Source: Gemmatimonadales bacterium (GTDB lineage: Bacteria > Gemmatimonadota > Gemmatimonadetes > Gemmatimonadales > GWC2-71-9). From it: a DNA stretch of 33,801 nt. A program made the position numbers and the translations under genes. This document shows positions 17,165 to 25,161 of this stretch, in pieces. The notes beneath the pieces were generated by a model. It was not told the DNA's origin and made no database searches. It was given only the letters and a program-made list of their open reading frames with translations. Positions within the stretch are counted from its first letter, which is position 1; every line of letters begins with the position of its first letter. Location of the stretch: contig JACCQZ010000067.1 of assembly GCA_013813875.1 (NCBI GenBank), forward strand, positions 1 through 33,801, in the 5' to 3' direction.

Positions 17165-18297
17165 GGGACCCGGTGAAAGGTCTTTCGCGGCGGCCGGCGG
17201 GGGGACCAGTGCCGCAGCGCCTCCACGATCCTGGGCCCGGCCGGCCCCGCGGGATAGCCGTGGCCGCTGGTCGCCGAAGCACTGCGCCCGGTTGCGAGCG
17301 CCTGCCGCATCGCTGCCGCCACCGCTTCGGCTTGGGCGGGAACGTCCATGACGCCTCCGGTGCGAAGTCGGCCCTTCTGTCGGTCTCCCACGTTGACCGC
17401 GGGGAGTCCGGCTGCGGGCGCTTCGATAATGCCGCTGGACGAGTTACCCACCACTGCCGCGGCTTCTCTCAGCAGCGCCCAATACCTCCGCTCGCCCAGG
17501 GTGTCAACCAACGCAACCCGCCGCCGCCCTGCCGCCCAGCGCCGCCAGTGCTCCCGGATAGCGGTGCCGCCGGCGTCGGCGTTGGGAGCGGTGACGACGT
17601 ACGTAGCGGTGATTTGGTCGAGCGCATCGGTCAGGGCGGTAACCTCGGCGTCGGGCAAGTCGCCCAACGTGGTCGGGTGCATGGTGACCAGCACGAGAGG
17701 CGGCTCCAGGGCAATGCCCAGACTCGCTTCCAGCGCGTCGCGGGAAGGGAGATCACCCCGATAGCGGTTGTCGAGACCGGGCGCCCCGACCACGATCACC
17801 GCGTCGGGGTCTTCACCCATCTGGATGACCAGTTCGGCGTGGGTTGGGTGGCTCACCAGGTGAAGGTGGCTGAGCTTGGTGAGGGCGTGGCGAAAAGCGT
17901 TGTCAATGGCGCCCTCGGTCTCCTCGCCACCGTGCAGATGAACGATGGGAACCCCCGCGATCGTGGCGGCCAGACCGGCGGCGAGGCTCTCGCTGCGGTC
18001 GCCCACCAGCAGCAGGGCGTCGGGCCGGTCCGCGACGAGCGCCTGACCTACAATCGCCACGGCGCGACCCGCGTCGCCCGCGGGGTCGGGCGGCTCCGCC
18101 AGGAACTCGAGGGTTCGCGCCGGCACCACGCCCTCCTGGTGCAGCAGCTCGAGAGGAGGCCCGAACCTCGGCTGCAGGTGCATCCCTCCCGCCCAGATCA
18201 GAGGATCGAGATCCGGCGTATCCCGCAGAAGCATGATCGTGCTCCGGAGGATTCCGTAGTCCTGGCGGCCGGTGGTGAGGATGGCGAGGCGACGCAC
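17149..18297 (-). CDS. legG: LegG-type hydrolysing sugar-nucleotide 2-epimerase
   Basis: 382 residues, GT-B-like fold of the UDP-GlcNAc 2-epimerase family. The start (RRLAILTTGRQDYGILRST) is the hydrolysing NeuC/LegG type. LLLVGDRSESLAAGLAATIA and VPIVHLHGGEETEGAIDNAF hold the family's core site, with VGNSSSGIIEAPAAGLPAVN towards the C-terminus. The enzyme inverts C2 and releases the nucleotide to give the free 2,4-diacetamido sugar, the substrate of the synthase encoded just upstream. GTG at 18297 is used as it gives the usual N-terminus. A TTG at 18306 has GGAGG six bases upstream and is a credible alternative. The gene follows the synthase stop almost directly. Confidence 0.88.
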   Translation of the reverse strand: MRRLAILTTGRQDYGILRSTIMLLRDTPDLDPLIWAGGMHLQPRFGPPLELLHQEGVVPARTLEFLAEPPDPAGDAGRAVAIVGQALVADRPDALLLVGDRSESLAAGLAATIAGVPIVHLHGGEETEGAIDNAFRHALTKLSHLHLVSHPTHAELVIQMGEDPDAVIVVGAPGLDNRYRGDLPSRDALEASLGIALEPPLVLVTMHPTTLGDLPDAEVTALTDALDQITATYVVTAPNADAGGTAIREHWRRWAAGRRRVALVDTLGERRYWALLREAAAVVGNSSSGIIEAPAAGLPAVNVGDRQKGRLRTGGVMDVPAQAEAVAAAMRQALATGRSASATSGHGYPAGPAGPRIVEALRHWSPRRPPRKTFHRVPCRSD

Positions 18298-18298
18298 C

Positions 18299-20050
18299 TC
18301 AGGCAAGGTGGTCCTCCGACAGGATCTCGCCGGCAGGCACCCGCCGGCGGGTGGTGCGTCCCACGAGTATGTCCAACGCTCCCGGCGGCAGTCCGCTTCC
18401 GGGGCGGAGGGCGACGAGATCGTCCGCGACCACGGTATGCCCGGCCGGCAACTCGCGTGCGGCGTGCAGGCTCCGCCGCACCAGCGTGGCATTGGCGGCC
18501 TCGGCGGGCGCCGGCACCTTTCGTCCGCTCCCGCGACACGCCTCGACGGTGCGAACCTCGGCGATCAGCGTCCGCAGCTCCGCCGGCTCGAGCGAAGCCG
18601 CATGGTCAGGCCCCGGGAGCGAGCGGTCGGTGGTGAAATGTTTCTCCAGCATGTCGGCCCCCATGCCCGCAGCCGCGAGGCTGACCGTCCCGCCCATGGT
18701 GTGATCGCTCCACCCCACCGGAACTCCGAAGGCGGACCGCATGGTGTCCATCGCCCGAAGGTTGCAGTCGGCCGGGTCGGCAGGGTAGTCGGTCACGCAG
18801 TGGAAGAGGGCGAGCGGCGGGTTTCCGTGGCGGCGGATGGTGTCCACCGCCTCGCTCACCTCCATCATGGTGCTCATCCCGGTGGACACCAGAAGCGGCA
18901 GGCGCCGGGCGGCCAATCGGGCGAGGAACGGCAGGTTGGTCAGCTCTCCCGAGGGGACCTTGAGCGCCGCCACTCCCAGCTCCACCAGATAGTCCGCGCT
19001 CGGCTCGTCGAACGGGGTGGACAGAAAGAGGAGACCGCAGTCGGCGGCGTGCCGCGCGAGACTCGCGAACTCTTGACGCGGAAGCGCCAGCCGCCGCAGC
19101 ATTTCCCGCTGGGACTCGCCGCTGCCGCTGGCGGCGATCTGATAATCCGCTTTCGGGGCTCCGGCCGATACGACGAGATCGGGATCGAAAGTCTGGAATT
19201 TGACGGCGTCCGCTCCCGCGTCCGCCGCCACGTCCACCAGCCGGTGGGCCAGGGCCGGGTCGCCGTTGTGATTCACGCCCGCCTCGGCGATGACGCAGCA
19301 GCGGTGCGCCGGGCCTACGACGCGGGAGCCCAGGGAGACGGTGGGGATAGGCTGTTGCCGCAGCAGCGACTCGGCGAGGGCCAGATCGTGGGGGTGATCC
19401 ACGTCCACGGCGCGCTCCTGCGGCAGGACGACGCCTTGGGTGATGCCGGGCAGGATGAACTCGCGCCGCTCCCGCAGCAGCCCCGACGCGATCAGGTAGA
19501 CCGCGCCGGAAGGCCGATAGGTTGGCGCGCAGTCCTGCCGCCGGCGCGGACCACCGTCCGGCGCCGCCCACTCCAGAGACCCGTCCCCGTGGAGCCGCAT
19601 AGCGATCTGGAGTGGGTGACTGGTCTCGACGACGGAGATGATCGAAGGGCGGAGCGCCGGATCGAAGCGTTGCCGGCACTCCGCGATGTCACCGGCGGTG
19701 CGGAGGGGCGAGGTCGGTTGCAGCAGCAGCACCGCATCGAACGCGCCGCCCGACGCTTCCAAACGATCCAGAAGAGCGAGCGTGCTCTCGACCACGCTGG
19801 TGGTATCGCCCGCGAGCTGGGCCGGCCGCAGAAACGGAACGGCGGCGCCCCATGCCCTTCCCTCGGCCGCGATGGCCTCGGCATCGGTGTCCACCACCAC
19901 CCGCGCCCCGGGGAGCTCCGACTGGTGAATGAATGTCCGGGCGGCGAGCACCGCCCGGCCCACCAGACTGATTCCACCGACCTCCCTCAGGTTCTTGTTG
20001 ACTACGCCCTTCGATCCGCCTCGCGCGGGAATGACGCAGATCAGCCTCAT
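18299..20050 (-). CDS. Fused CMP-nonulosonate synthetase and nonulosonate synthase (LegF-LegI)
   Basis: 583 residues encoding two enzymes in one frame. Residues 1-230 are a CMP-sugar synthetase: CVIPARGGSKGVVNKN at 5-20, LLLQPTSPLRTAGDI, and the metal-binding AVDVDHPHDL near 214-223. After a short linker, 250-583 is a NeuB/LegI synthase: IAEAGVNHNGDPALAHRL from 254, DAVKFQTF, VPSGELTNLPFLARLA, STPFDE, DHTMGG, and a C-terminal SAF domain from about 520. The synthase condenses the six-carbon sugar with phosphoenolpyruvate; the N-terminal domain then activates the acid with CTP. These activities are normally separate proteins. KAPKADYQ-like and SGELTNLP features favour LegI over PseI. No stop or frameshift separates them. 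The ATG at 20050 fits the family start. Confidence 0.88.
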   Translation of the reverse strand: MRLICVIPARGGSKGVVNKNLREVGGISLVGRAVLAARTFIHQSELPGARVVVDTDAEAIAAEGRAWGAAVPFLRPAQLAGDTTSVVESTLALLDRLEASGGAFDAVLLLQPTSPLRTAGDIAECRQRFDPALRPSIISVVETSHPLQIAMRLHGDGSLEWAAPDGGPRRRQDCAPTYRPSGAVYLIASGLLRERREFILPGITQGVVLPQERAVDVDHPHDLALAESLLRQQPIPTVSLGSRVVGPAHRCCVIAEAGVNHNGDPALAHRLVDVAADAGADAVKFQTFDPDLVVSAGAPKADYQIAASGSGESQREMLRRLALPRQEFASLARHAADCGLLFLSTPFDEPSADYLVELGVAALKVPSGELTNLPFLARLAARRLPLLVSTGMSTMMEVSEAVDTIRRHGNPPLALFHCVTDYPADPADCNLRAMDTMRSAFGVPVGWSDHTMGGTVSLAAAGMGADMLEKHFTTDRSLPGPDHAASLEPAELRTLIAEVRTVEACRGSGRKVPAPAEAANATLVRRSLHAARELPAGHTVVADDLVALRPGSGLPPGALDILVGRTTRRRVPAGEILSEDHLA

Positions 20051-20084
20051 GCGTCCCGGGAGTCCTCGAGCGGAGATGGTCGCG

Positions 20085-21380
20085 TCATCGGTCGGCGGCG
20101 GGCTCATCCCAGACGCGATGCCGCAGCGTCCAGCCACCGGCGTCCCGGCGCCAGAGATGGGGCGAGCGGAAGCCGTCGGCCAGCTCCAGGAAGCTGTCGA
20201 GGGTCACGAGGGGCCGCTCGAAGCGCTGCGAGGCAACCGGGAATTCCTTTTCGGGCAGGCTCAGGTAGTCGAAGATCTCCTGCGCGAAACGCTCCGGCCA
20301 CTCGCCGTCGAACCGCCGGACCAGCGCCACTCCTTCCTCGCGGGTGATGTCGCCCGAGCGGATTTCCTGCGACGCGTCGTATGTCGCCCGGCCGATGCCG
20401 AACTTCACGTACGTCGTCCAGTAGTGGAAATCGTCTATCCGGTCGTCAATGCTGTTGTACTTGCTGTAGGTCCCCGACGTGCGCTCCGGCGAGGCCTGAA
20501 AGCCGCCGTGCTCCACCGCGTAGTAGTAGCAGCTCTGCGGGTGCCAGCGGAGATAGTGCCCCAAGTAGTGGACCTGCACCCCGCGCTCCGTCAGAGCCTC
20601 AGGGTTGGCCGGGAGGTAGGGCTGAAGGTCGTTGCGGTCCAGCCCGTAATCGGCTTCCAGCTCGCGCACCGAGGTGCCGCCGAGGTGAAGGTCGGGTATG
20701 GCGCTCGCTGAGTAATACGATTGGCCGCGCAAAGCAGTCTGGGTATCGCTGAGCGGGTTGCCGTACTCGGCCTCGTTCTCTCCGTAGAAGACCAGCGGCA
20801 GATCGAAGAGCAGCGCCATCTTGGGCGCCAGCGCCTTCTGCCCGAAGATGAAGGGCTGGAAGGGATGGAACAGCTTCTCGACCGCGAGCCGGGTCAGCAG
20901 CCGGTGCACCCGGCCGTTGGGCGTGCAGAGATAGTTGTCGAACCCCGCATGCACCCAGGCCCGGTGATTTCGCCATCCCCAGTCGGTGTAGATGTGCGGC
21001 GCCCAAGTGACCGTGAGCGGATGCATGCCGTACTTGTGCTTGAGCACGTGCGCGGCGTAGAAGCTGTCTTTGCCACCGGAGCCTGGGAGCAGACAATCGT
21101 AGGCGCCGTCATGCCGCCGGTAGCGGTGGCACAGCTCGACCAGCTGGCGCTCCCGCTCGGCCCAGTCAATGCCGGTCCGCTTGCGCTCGGCAAAGCGGCA
21201 GGCGTCGCACACCCCCTCGGCGTCGAAATGGATCGTCTGCTTCTTACTCTCGCTGGTGTGCCGATACTCGACGGTGGAGTTGGGCCGCTGGTTGGATATC
21301 ACGCAGCGGGCACAGAACTTCACCTGGCGAGGCAGCCCGTATTTGACCTCGAGGTGCTCGGACACGTCAGGCAGCGCCAT
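20085..21380 (-). CDS. N-acetyl sugar amidotransferase, second copy (module B)
   Basis: 431 residues. Cys pairs C23/C26 (KFCARCVISNQRPN) and C58/C61 (GVCDACRF) are followed by the ATP-binding loop SGGKDS at 101-106. This is the same family as the amidotransferase at 8,856-10,043 but with a different P-loop core (GKDS rather than GVDS) and a longer middle (YTDWGWRNHRAWVHAGFDNY). That form resembles the Pse/Leg-type amidotransferases such as PseA/PtmG. It would use ammonia from its own HisH and HisF partners, encoded immediately upstream (21,396-22,935). The ATG at 21380 has GAGG upstream. Its place among the leg genes suggests it adds an acetamidino group to the nonulosonic acid, which is inference. 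Confidence 0.85.
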   Translation of the reverse strand: MALPDVSEHLEVKYGLPRQVKFCARCVISNQRPNSTVEYRHTSESKKQTIHFDAEGVCDACRFAERKRTGIDWAERERQLVELCHRYRRHDGAYDCLLPGSGGKDSFYAAHVLKHKYGMHPLTVTWAPHIYTDWGWRNHRAWVHAGFDNYLCTPNGRVHRLLTRLAVEKLFHPFQPFIFGQKALAPKMALLFDLPLVFYGENEAEYGNPLSDTQTALRGQSYYSASAIPDLHLGGTSVRELEADYGLDRNDLQPYLPANPEALTERGVQVHYLGHYLRWHPQSCYYYAVEHGGFQASPERTSGTYSKYNSIDDRIDDFHYWTTYVKFGIGRATYDASQEIRSGDITREEGVALVRRFDGEWPERFAQEIFDYLSLPEKEFPVASQRFERPLVTLDSFLELADGFRSPHLWRRDAGGWTLRHRVWDEPAADR

Positions 21381-21395
21381 ACATCCAAACCTCGG

Positions 21396-22085
21396 TCATC
21401 GCAATGGAGAATGCTGCCGGCCGGCCAGCAGGCGGCTGAACTCGCGATAGATCCGCAGCCCCTGCGAGCCGCTTCGCTCGGGATGAAACTGGCAGCCGAA
21501 CACGGCGCCGGCCGACACCACCGAGCAGAACTCGATGCCGCCGTAGCGACTCACCCCGACGACCGACTCGGTGTTGGCCGGGACGACGTGATAGGAGTGA
21601 ACAAAATACATATACTCCCCGTCCGGGGTAGCCTCCAACGGGGTGTCCCTCCACGCCGTGGCGGAACCGGGTGGCCGCCCGACCGCGTTCCAGCCGATGT
21701 GGGGAACCTTGAGCTCCGCTCCGTCGGTTCCCCGGTCGGGAAACCGCACCACCGAGCCCGACAGGATCCCGAGCCCGGCGTGGCGGGTGAACTCGGAACC
21801 CTCCTCCATGAGCAACTGCATGCCCAGGCAGATGCCCAGGAGCGGGGTGCCGCGCCCGGCGACCGTCCTCAAGGCGTCGCTCAAGCCGTTCAGTTCCAGC
21901 GAAAGCATCGCCTCGGGCATAGACCCGACTCCCGGGAGGATGACCGCGTCCGCGGAGAGTACCTCTTCCGGCGAGGTGGTGATCGCCGCCTCGAGGCCCA
22001 CATGCTGGCAGGCTCGACGGACGTTGTAGAGGTTGCCGGTCCCGTAGTCAACGATGGCCGCGCGCGGCGGGGGGAGATCAGACAT
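21396..22085 (-). CDS. hisH2: HisH-like glutamine amidotransferase (module B)
   Basis: 229 residues. The start RAAIVDYGTGNLYNVRRACQ is the HisH N-terminus. The nucleophile cysteine is in PLLGICLGMQLLMEEGSEFT, and the His-Glu pair in VFGCQFHPERSGSQGLRIYR. All triad residues are present. It would generate ammonia for the amidotransferase encoded 15 bases downstream through the HisF partner encoded upstream. The ATG at 22085 overlaps the hisF-like stop by eight bases, so translation is probably coupled. The two HisH copies in the window differ clearly (TGN/MGN loop, C-terminus), so this is not a recent duplication. Confidence 0.88.
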   Translation of the reverse strand: MSDLPPPRAAIVDYGTGNLYNVRRACQHVGLEAAITTSPEEVLSADAVILPGVGSMPEAMLSLELNGLSDALRTVAGRGTPLLGICLGMQLLMEEGSEFTRHAGLGILSGSVVRFPDRGTDGAELKVPHIGWNAVGRPPGSATAWRDTPLEATPDGEYMYFVHSYHVVPANTESVVGVSRYGGIEFCSVVSAGAVFGCQFHPERSGSQGLRIYREFSRLLAGRQHSPLR

Positions 22086-22935
22086 GCGCGGGGAGAGGGC
22101 GGGAGGCCATCCCGCGAGCGGCGAGATGGGCTTTGAGCTCGGGCAGCTCGGCATCCTGCACCTTGGCGAACCCGGGCTGGTCGAGATGCGCCAGATTGAT
22201 GTGCGGGGAAAACTCGCTCCGCTCGGCCCGAGATCGGCGGGCCACGTTGTAGTGCAGCAGCGAGGCGAGCGCGGCGGCCGCCGCTCCGGTTTCGAGCACC
22301 TGAGCCACATGCTCCACGCTCCCGGCGCCACCGCACGCGATTACCGGGACGGGGACGGCGCGGACGATGCGCGCGGTGAGCTCGAGATCGTATCCGCGCC
22401 CGGTCCCCTCGCGGTCTATGGAAGTAACCAGAAGCTCACCCGCCCCGAGCTCGACCGCCCGAACCGCCCAGCTCACGGCGTCGAGGCCGGTCTTTTCCCG
22501 GCCGTTGTCGGTATACGCTTCGTAGCCTCCATCGTTCCGGCGGATGGCTTCGATCGAGATCACGATGGTGGAAGAGCCGAAGTGGCGCGCCGCCTCGGAG
22601 ATGAACTCGGGCCGCCTCACCGCCGCGGTGTTGAGGGTGACCTTGTCCGCCCCGGCCCGGAGCACCGCACGGATGTCATCGAGCGAGCGCAAGCCGCCTC
22701 CGACCGACAGTGGAATGAAGATCTCGTTGGCGGTTCGCTCCACCAGATCGAGGATGCTGTTGCGGCCGTAGAGGCTGGCCACGACGTCAACGAAGAGGAG
22801 CTCGTCGGCGCCCTGCTCGTAATAGTGGCGGGCAAAGAGCTCGGGCTTTCCCAGCACCCGCAGTCCCTCGAGGTGGACCCCCTTGACCAGGTTAGGGCCC
22901 TTCACGTCCAGTCGTGGAATGACGCGGGTGATCAT
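22078..22935 (-). CDS. hisF2: HisF-like cyclase-family protein (module B)
   Basis: 285 residues, TIM barrel of the HisF family. It keeps the first catalytic aspartate (D10 in IPRLDVKGPNLVKG). The residue matching Asp130 is glutamate (E129 in VISIEAIRR). This is the mirror image of the module A protein, which lost Asp11 and kept Asp130. Phosphate-loop motifs LSVGGGLRSLDDI and VIACGGAGSVEHV are intact. An extension of about 30 residues follows the barrel (AHLDQPGFAKVQDAELPELK). It probably serves the neighbouring amidotransferase rather than histidine synthesis. The ATG overlaps the legC stop (ATGA). An unusual ring-forming activity cannot be excluded. Confidence 0.82.
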   Translation of the reverse strand: MITRVIPRLDVKGPNLVKGVHLEGLRVLGKPELFARHYYEQGADELLFVDVVASLYGRNSILDLVERTANEIFIPLSVGGGLRSLDDIRAVLRAGADKVTLNTAAVRRPEFISEAARHFGSSTIVISIEAIRRNDGGYEAYTDNGREKTGLDAVSWAVRAVELGAGELLVTSIDREGTGRGYDLELTARIVRAVPVPVIACGGAGSVEHVAQVLETGAAAAALASLLHYNVARRSRAERSEFSPHINLAHLDQPGFAKVQDAELPELKAHLAARGMASRPLPAHV

Positions 22936-24149
22936 GACGCGACCGCGACCCTCACCCCGCTCGGCAGGTTGATGAGACGGCGTTCGAGGCTTTCGGCCGT
23001 AGTCAGGTCCATACGCGGCGACGAGCTGTACATGGGCAGCCGGTGCATCAGTGTCCAGGTGGGTCTGGTGGCAAAGCCGGCAGCGTTGGTGCTTTCGAGG
23101 AGGTCATCGCGCCGGTGCTCGAGGTCGGCATCGAGCAGAAGAGCGTTGAGCCAGTAGTTGCTCCGCCCGAACGGCGGCTCTTCGAAAATCCGGACCCCGG
23201 GGATGTCGCGGAAGGCATCGGCGTAGCGCACGGCCAATGCTCGCTTGGCCGCGATGAAGCCGGGAAGCTGTTCCAGCTGGGCGCAACCCAGGGCCGCGTT
23301 GATGTTGGGCATCCGGTAGTTGTACCCTACCATGTCGTGCTGGAACGCCCACCGATGGGGGATTCTGGCGGTGGTGGTGAGGTGCTTGGCCAGGCCGCCC
23401 AGCGCCTCGTCGTTGGTGAGGATAGCGCCGCCGCCCCCGGTGGTCAGGGCCTTGTTGCCGTTGAAGCTGAGGGCGCTCAGGCGCCCGGTGTTGCCGGTGT
23501 GCACCCCCTTGTAATACGAGCCGATGGACTCGGCCGCGTCCTCCACCATGACCAGACCGAAGCGCTCGCACACCGCCTGGAGCTGGTCGAGGTCCACCGG
23601 GTGGCCGTAGGTGTGCATCGGCACCACGGCGCGGATCACTCGCCCGGTAACTCTGTTGCGAGGACCATCCGGCCCCGGGTCCACGATGCCGGCGAGATAC
23701 TCGGCGAGCTTCTCGGGGTCCAGGCCGAGGGTCTGTTCGCCGCTGTCGGCGAAGTGGGGGATCGCGCCGCAGTAGACAATGGCGTTTACCGTCCCGACGA
23801 AGGTGAGCGCCGGCACCAGCACTTCATCCTCCCGCTCGACGCCGGCCAGCTGAAGGCAGACGTGCAGCGCCGCGGTCCCGTTGACCACCGCGACCGCCCG
23901 GCGGGCACCGGTGAAGGCGGCCAGCTCCGACTCGAACCGATCCACGAAGGGCCCGACCGAGGAGACCCAACCGGTCCGGATGCACTCGAGCAGGTAGTCC
24001 CCCTCGTTCCCCCCAAAGACAGGCTCGTGAAGCGTCTTCGCCGCAGCGCGGTCGGCGCAGGCGGAGCGAATCGCCTCGATGACCCGGAGACACAGATCGT
24101 CTCTCGTCGCGCCATCGGGGGCGAGCGGGCGGGAGGTCTCACACCGCAT
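22932..24149 (-). CDS. legC: LegC-type PLP-dependent sugar aminotransferase
   Basis: 405 residues, DegT/DnrJ/EryC1 fold. The Schiff-base lysine is K233 in LSFNGNKALTTGGGGAIL; the ring-nitrogen aspartate is D204 in VMVEDAAESIGS. FVGTVNAIVYCGAIPHFAD and the N-terminal HEPVFGGNEGDYLLECIRTG are typical of the LegC group. It transfers an amino group to the 4-keto sugar nucleotide made by LegB, using glutamate as donor, giving the substrate for LegH. The ATG at 24149 overlaps the legB stop by 11 bases. A longer reading in the same frame only adds translated legB antisense-frame sequence. The family is secure and the LegC label rests on context and motif. Confidence 0.9.
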   Translation of the reverse strand: MRCETSRPLAPDGATRDDLCLRVIEAIRSACADRAAAKTLHEPVFGGNEGDYLLECIRTGWVSSVGPFVDRFESELAAFTGARRAVAVVNGTAALHVCLQLAGVEREDEVLVPALTFVGTVNAIVYCGAIPHFADSGEQTLGLDPEKLAEYLAGIVDPGPDGPRNRVTGRVIRAVVPMHTYGHPVDLDQLQAVCERFGLVMVEDAAESIGSYYKGVHTGNTGRLSALSFNGNKALTTGGGGAILTNDEALGGLAKHLTTTARIPHRWAFQHDMVGYNYRMPNINAALGCAQLEQLPGFIAAKRALAVRYADAFRDIPGVRIFEEPPFGRSNYWLNALLLDADLEHRRDDLLESTNAAGFATRPTWTLMHRLPMYSSSPRMDLTTAESLERRLINLPSGVRVAVAS

Positions 24150-25161
24150 AGCAGTCCGGGCGGAAACGATCAGCGTTGGCCCCGACCCAGCGCGCGGTCT
24201 CAGCCAGCCCCTCCTCCAGCGAAGTCGTCGCCTGCCATCCCAGGACTTCCTTGGCACGCGCCGGATCGGACTGGAGCACCATGACCTCACTCTGAGAGGG
24301 ACGCACCCGGGCCGGATCGGTCTCGATGCGCGCCTCGACCCCGCAGGCGGCACAAGCGGCCCTGAACACGTCGGCGATGGACTCGGAGCGCCCGGTACCC
24401 AGCTGGATGGTCTGTCCCTCCACTCCGGGGCAGAGCCCGGCGGCCAGGAAGCCCGCCACGGTATCGCTGACGAAGGTGAGGTCCCGCCGCGGTGCCACGC
24501 TGCCCAGGCGCACGCTGGTCCGCCCACTCAGCAGTTGGGCCAGGATCGTGGGGATCACCGCCCGGGCCGACTGCCGGGGACCGTAGGTATTGAACGGCCG
24601 AAGCACCACGACGGGCAGGTCGTAGCTGCTGAAATATGCCTCACAGAGCTTATCGGCTGCGATTTTGGTGGCGCTGTAGGGCGACTGGCCCTTGAGCGGG
24701 TGCCCCTCGGTGATCGGCAGGGTATCGGGGGTGCCGTACACTTCGCTCGTCGAGGTATGCACCAGCCGGGCACAGCGGTGGCGGCGCACCCCCTCCAGCA
24801 CGTGAAGGGTACCGCGGACGTTGGTCTCCAGGAACGACTCGGGAGCGACATAGCTGTAGGGAATCGCCACCAGGGCGGCGAGGTGGAACACCACGTCCAT
24901 GCCCTCACAGGCGGACTCGACATAGCGCGGATCTCGGATATCGCCGAGGCGAACGTCCACCCGCCCGGGGGCATTGGCGAGCTGGTCCAACCAGCCCAGA
25001 GAGCCCTGAGAGTTATAGAAGCAGAACGCCCGCACCTCCGCCCCCGCAGCCAGCAGAGCTTCGGTGAGATGACTTCCGATAAAGCCGTCGGCGCCGGTCA
25101 CCAGGACTTTTCGTCCCCGCCAGCCGGCGCCCGTATCAGGTGGCGGCCCATCCTGGGGCAT
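24139..25161 (-). CDS. legB: LegB-type NAD-dependent sugar-nucleotide 4,6-dehydratase
   Basis: 340 residues, extended short-chain dehydrogenase fold. The cofactor site is TGADGFIGSHLTEAL (residues 22-36). The catalytic Tyr/Lys are Y162 and K166 in SPYSATKIAADKL, and the dehydratase TSE motif is at 138-140 in STSEVYGTPD. NVRGTLHVLEG and RPFNTYGPRQSARAVIPTI match the LegB group. It makes the 4-keto-6-deoxy sugar nucleotide that LegC aminates. With PtmE nearby, the GDP-GlcNAc form is the likely substrate; UDP-GlcNAc is the alternative. The ATG directly abuts the TAA of the upstream oxidoreductase gene. Confidence 0.9.
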   Translation of the reverse strand: MPQDGPPPDTGAGWRGRKVLVTGADGFIGSHLTEALLAAGAEVRAFCFYNSQGSLGWLDQLANAPGRVDVRLGDIRDPRYVESACEGMDVVFHLAALVAIPYSYVAPESFLETNVRGTLHVLEGVRRHRCARLVHTSTSEVYGTPDTLPITEGHPLKGQSPYSATKIAADKLCEAYFSSYDLPVVVLRPFNTYGPRQSARAVIPTILAQLLSGRTSVRLGSVAPRRDLTFVSDTVAGFLAAGLCPGVEGQTIQLGTGRSESIADVFRAACAACGVEARIETDPARVRPSQSEVMVLQSDPARAKEVLGWQATTSLEEGLAETARWVGANADRFRPDCYAV

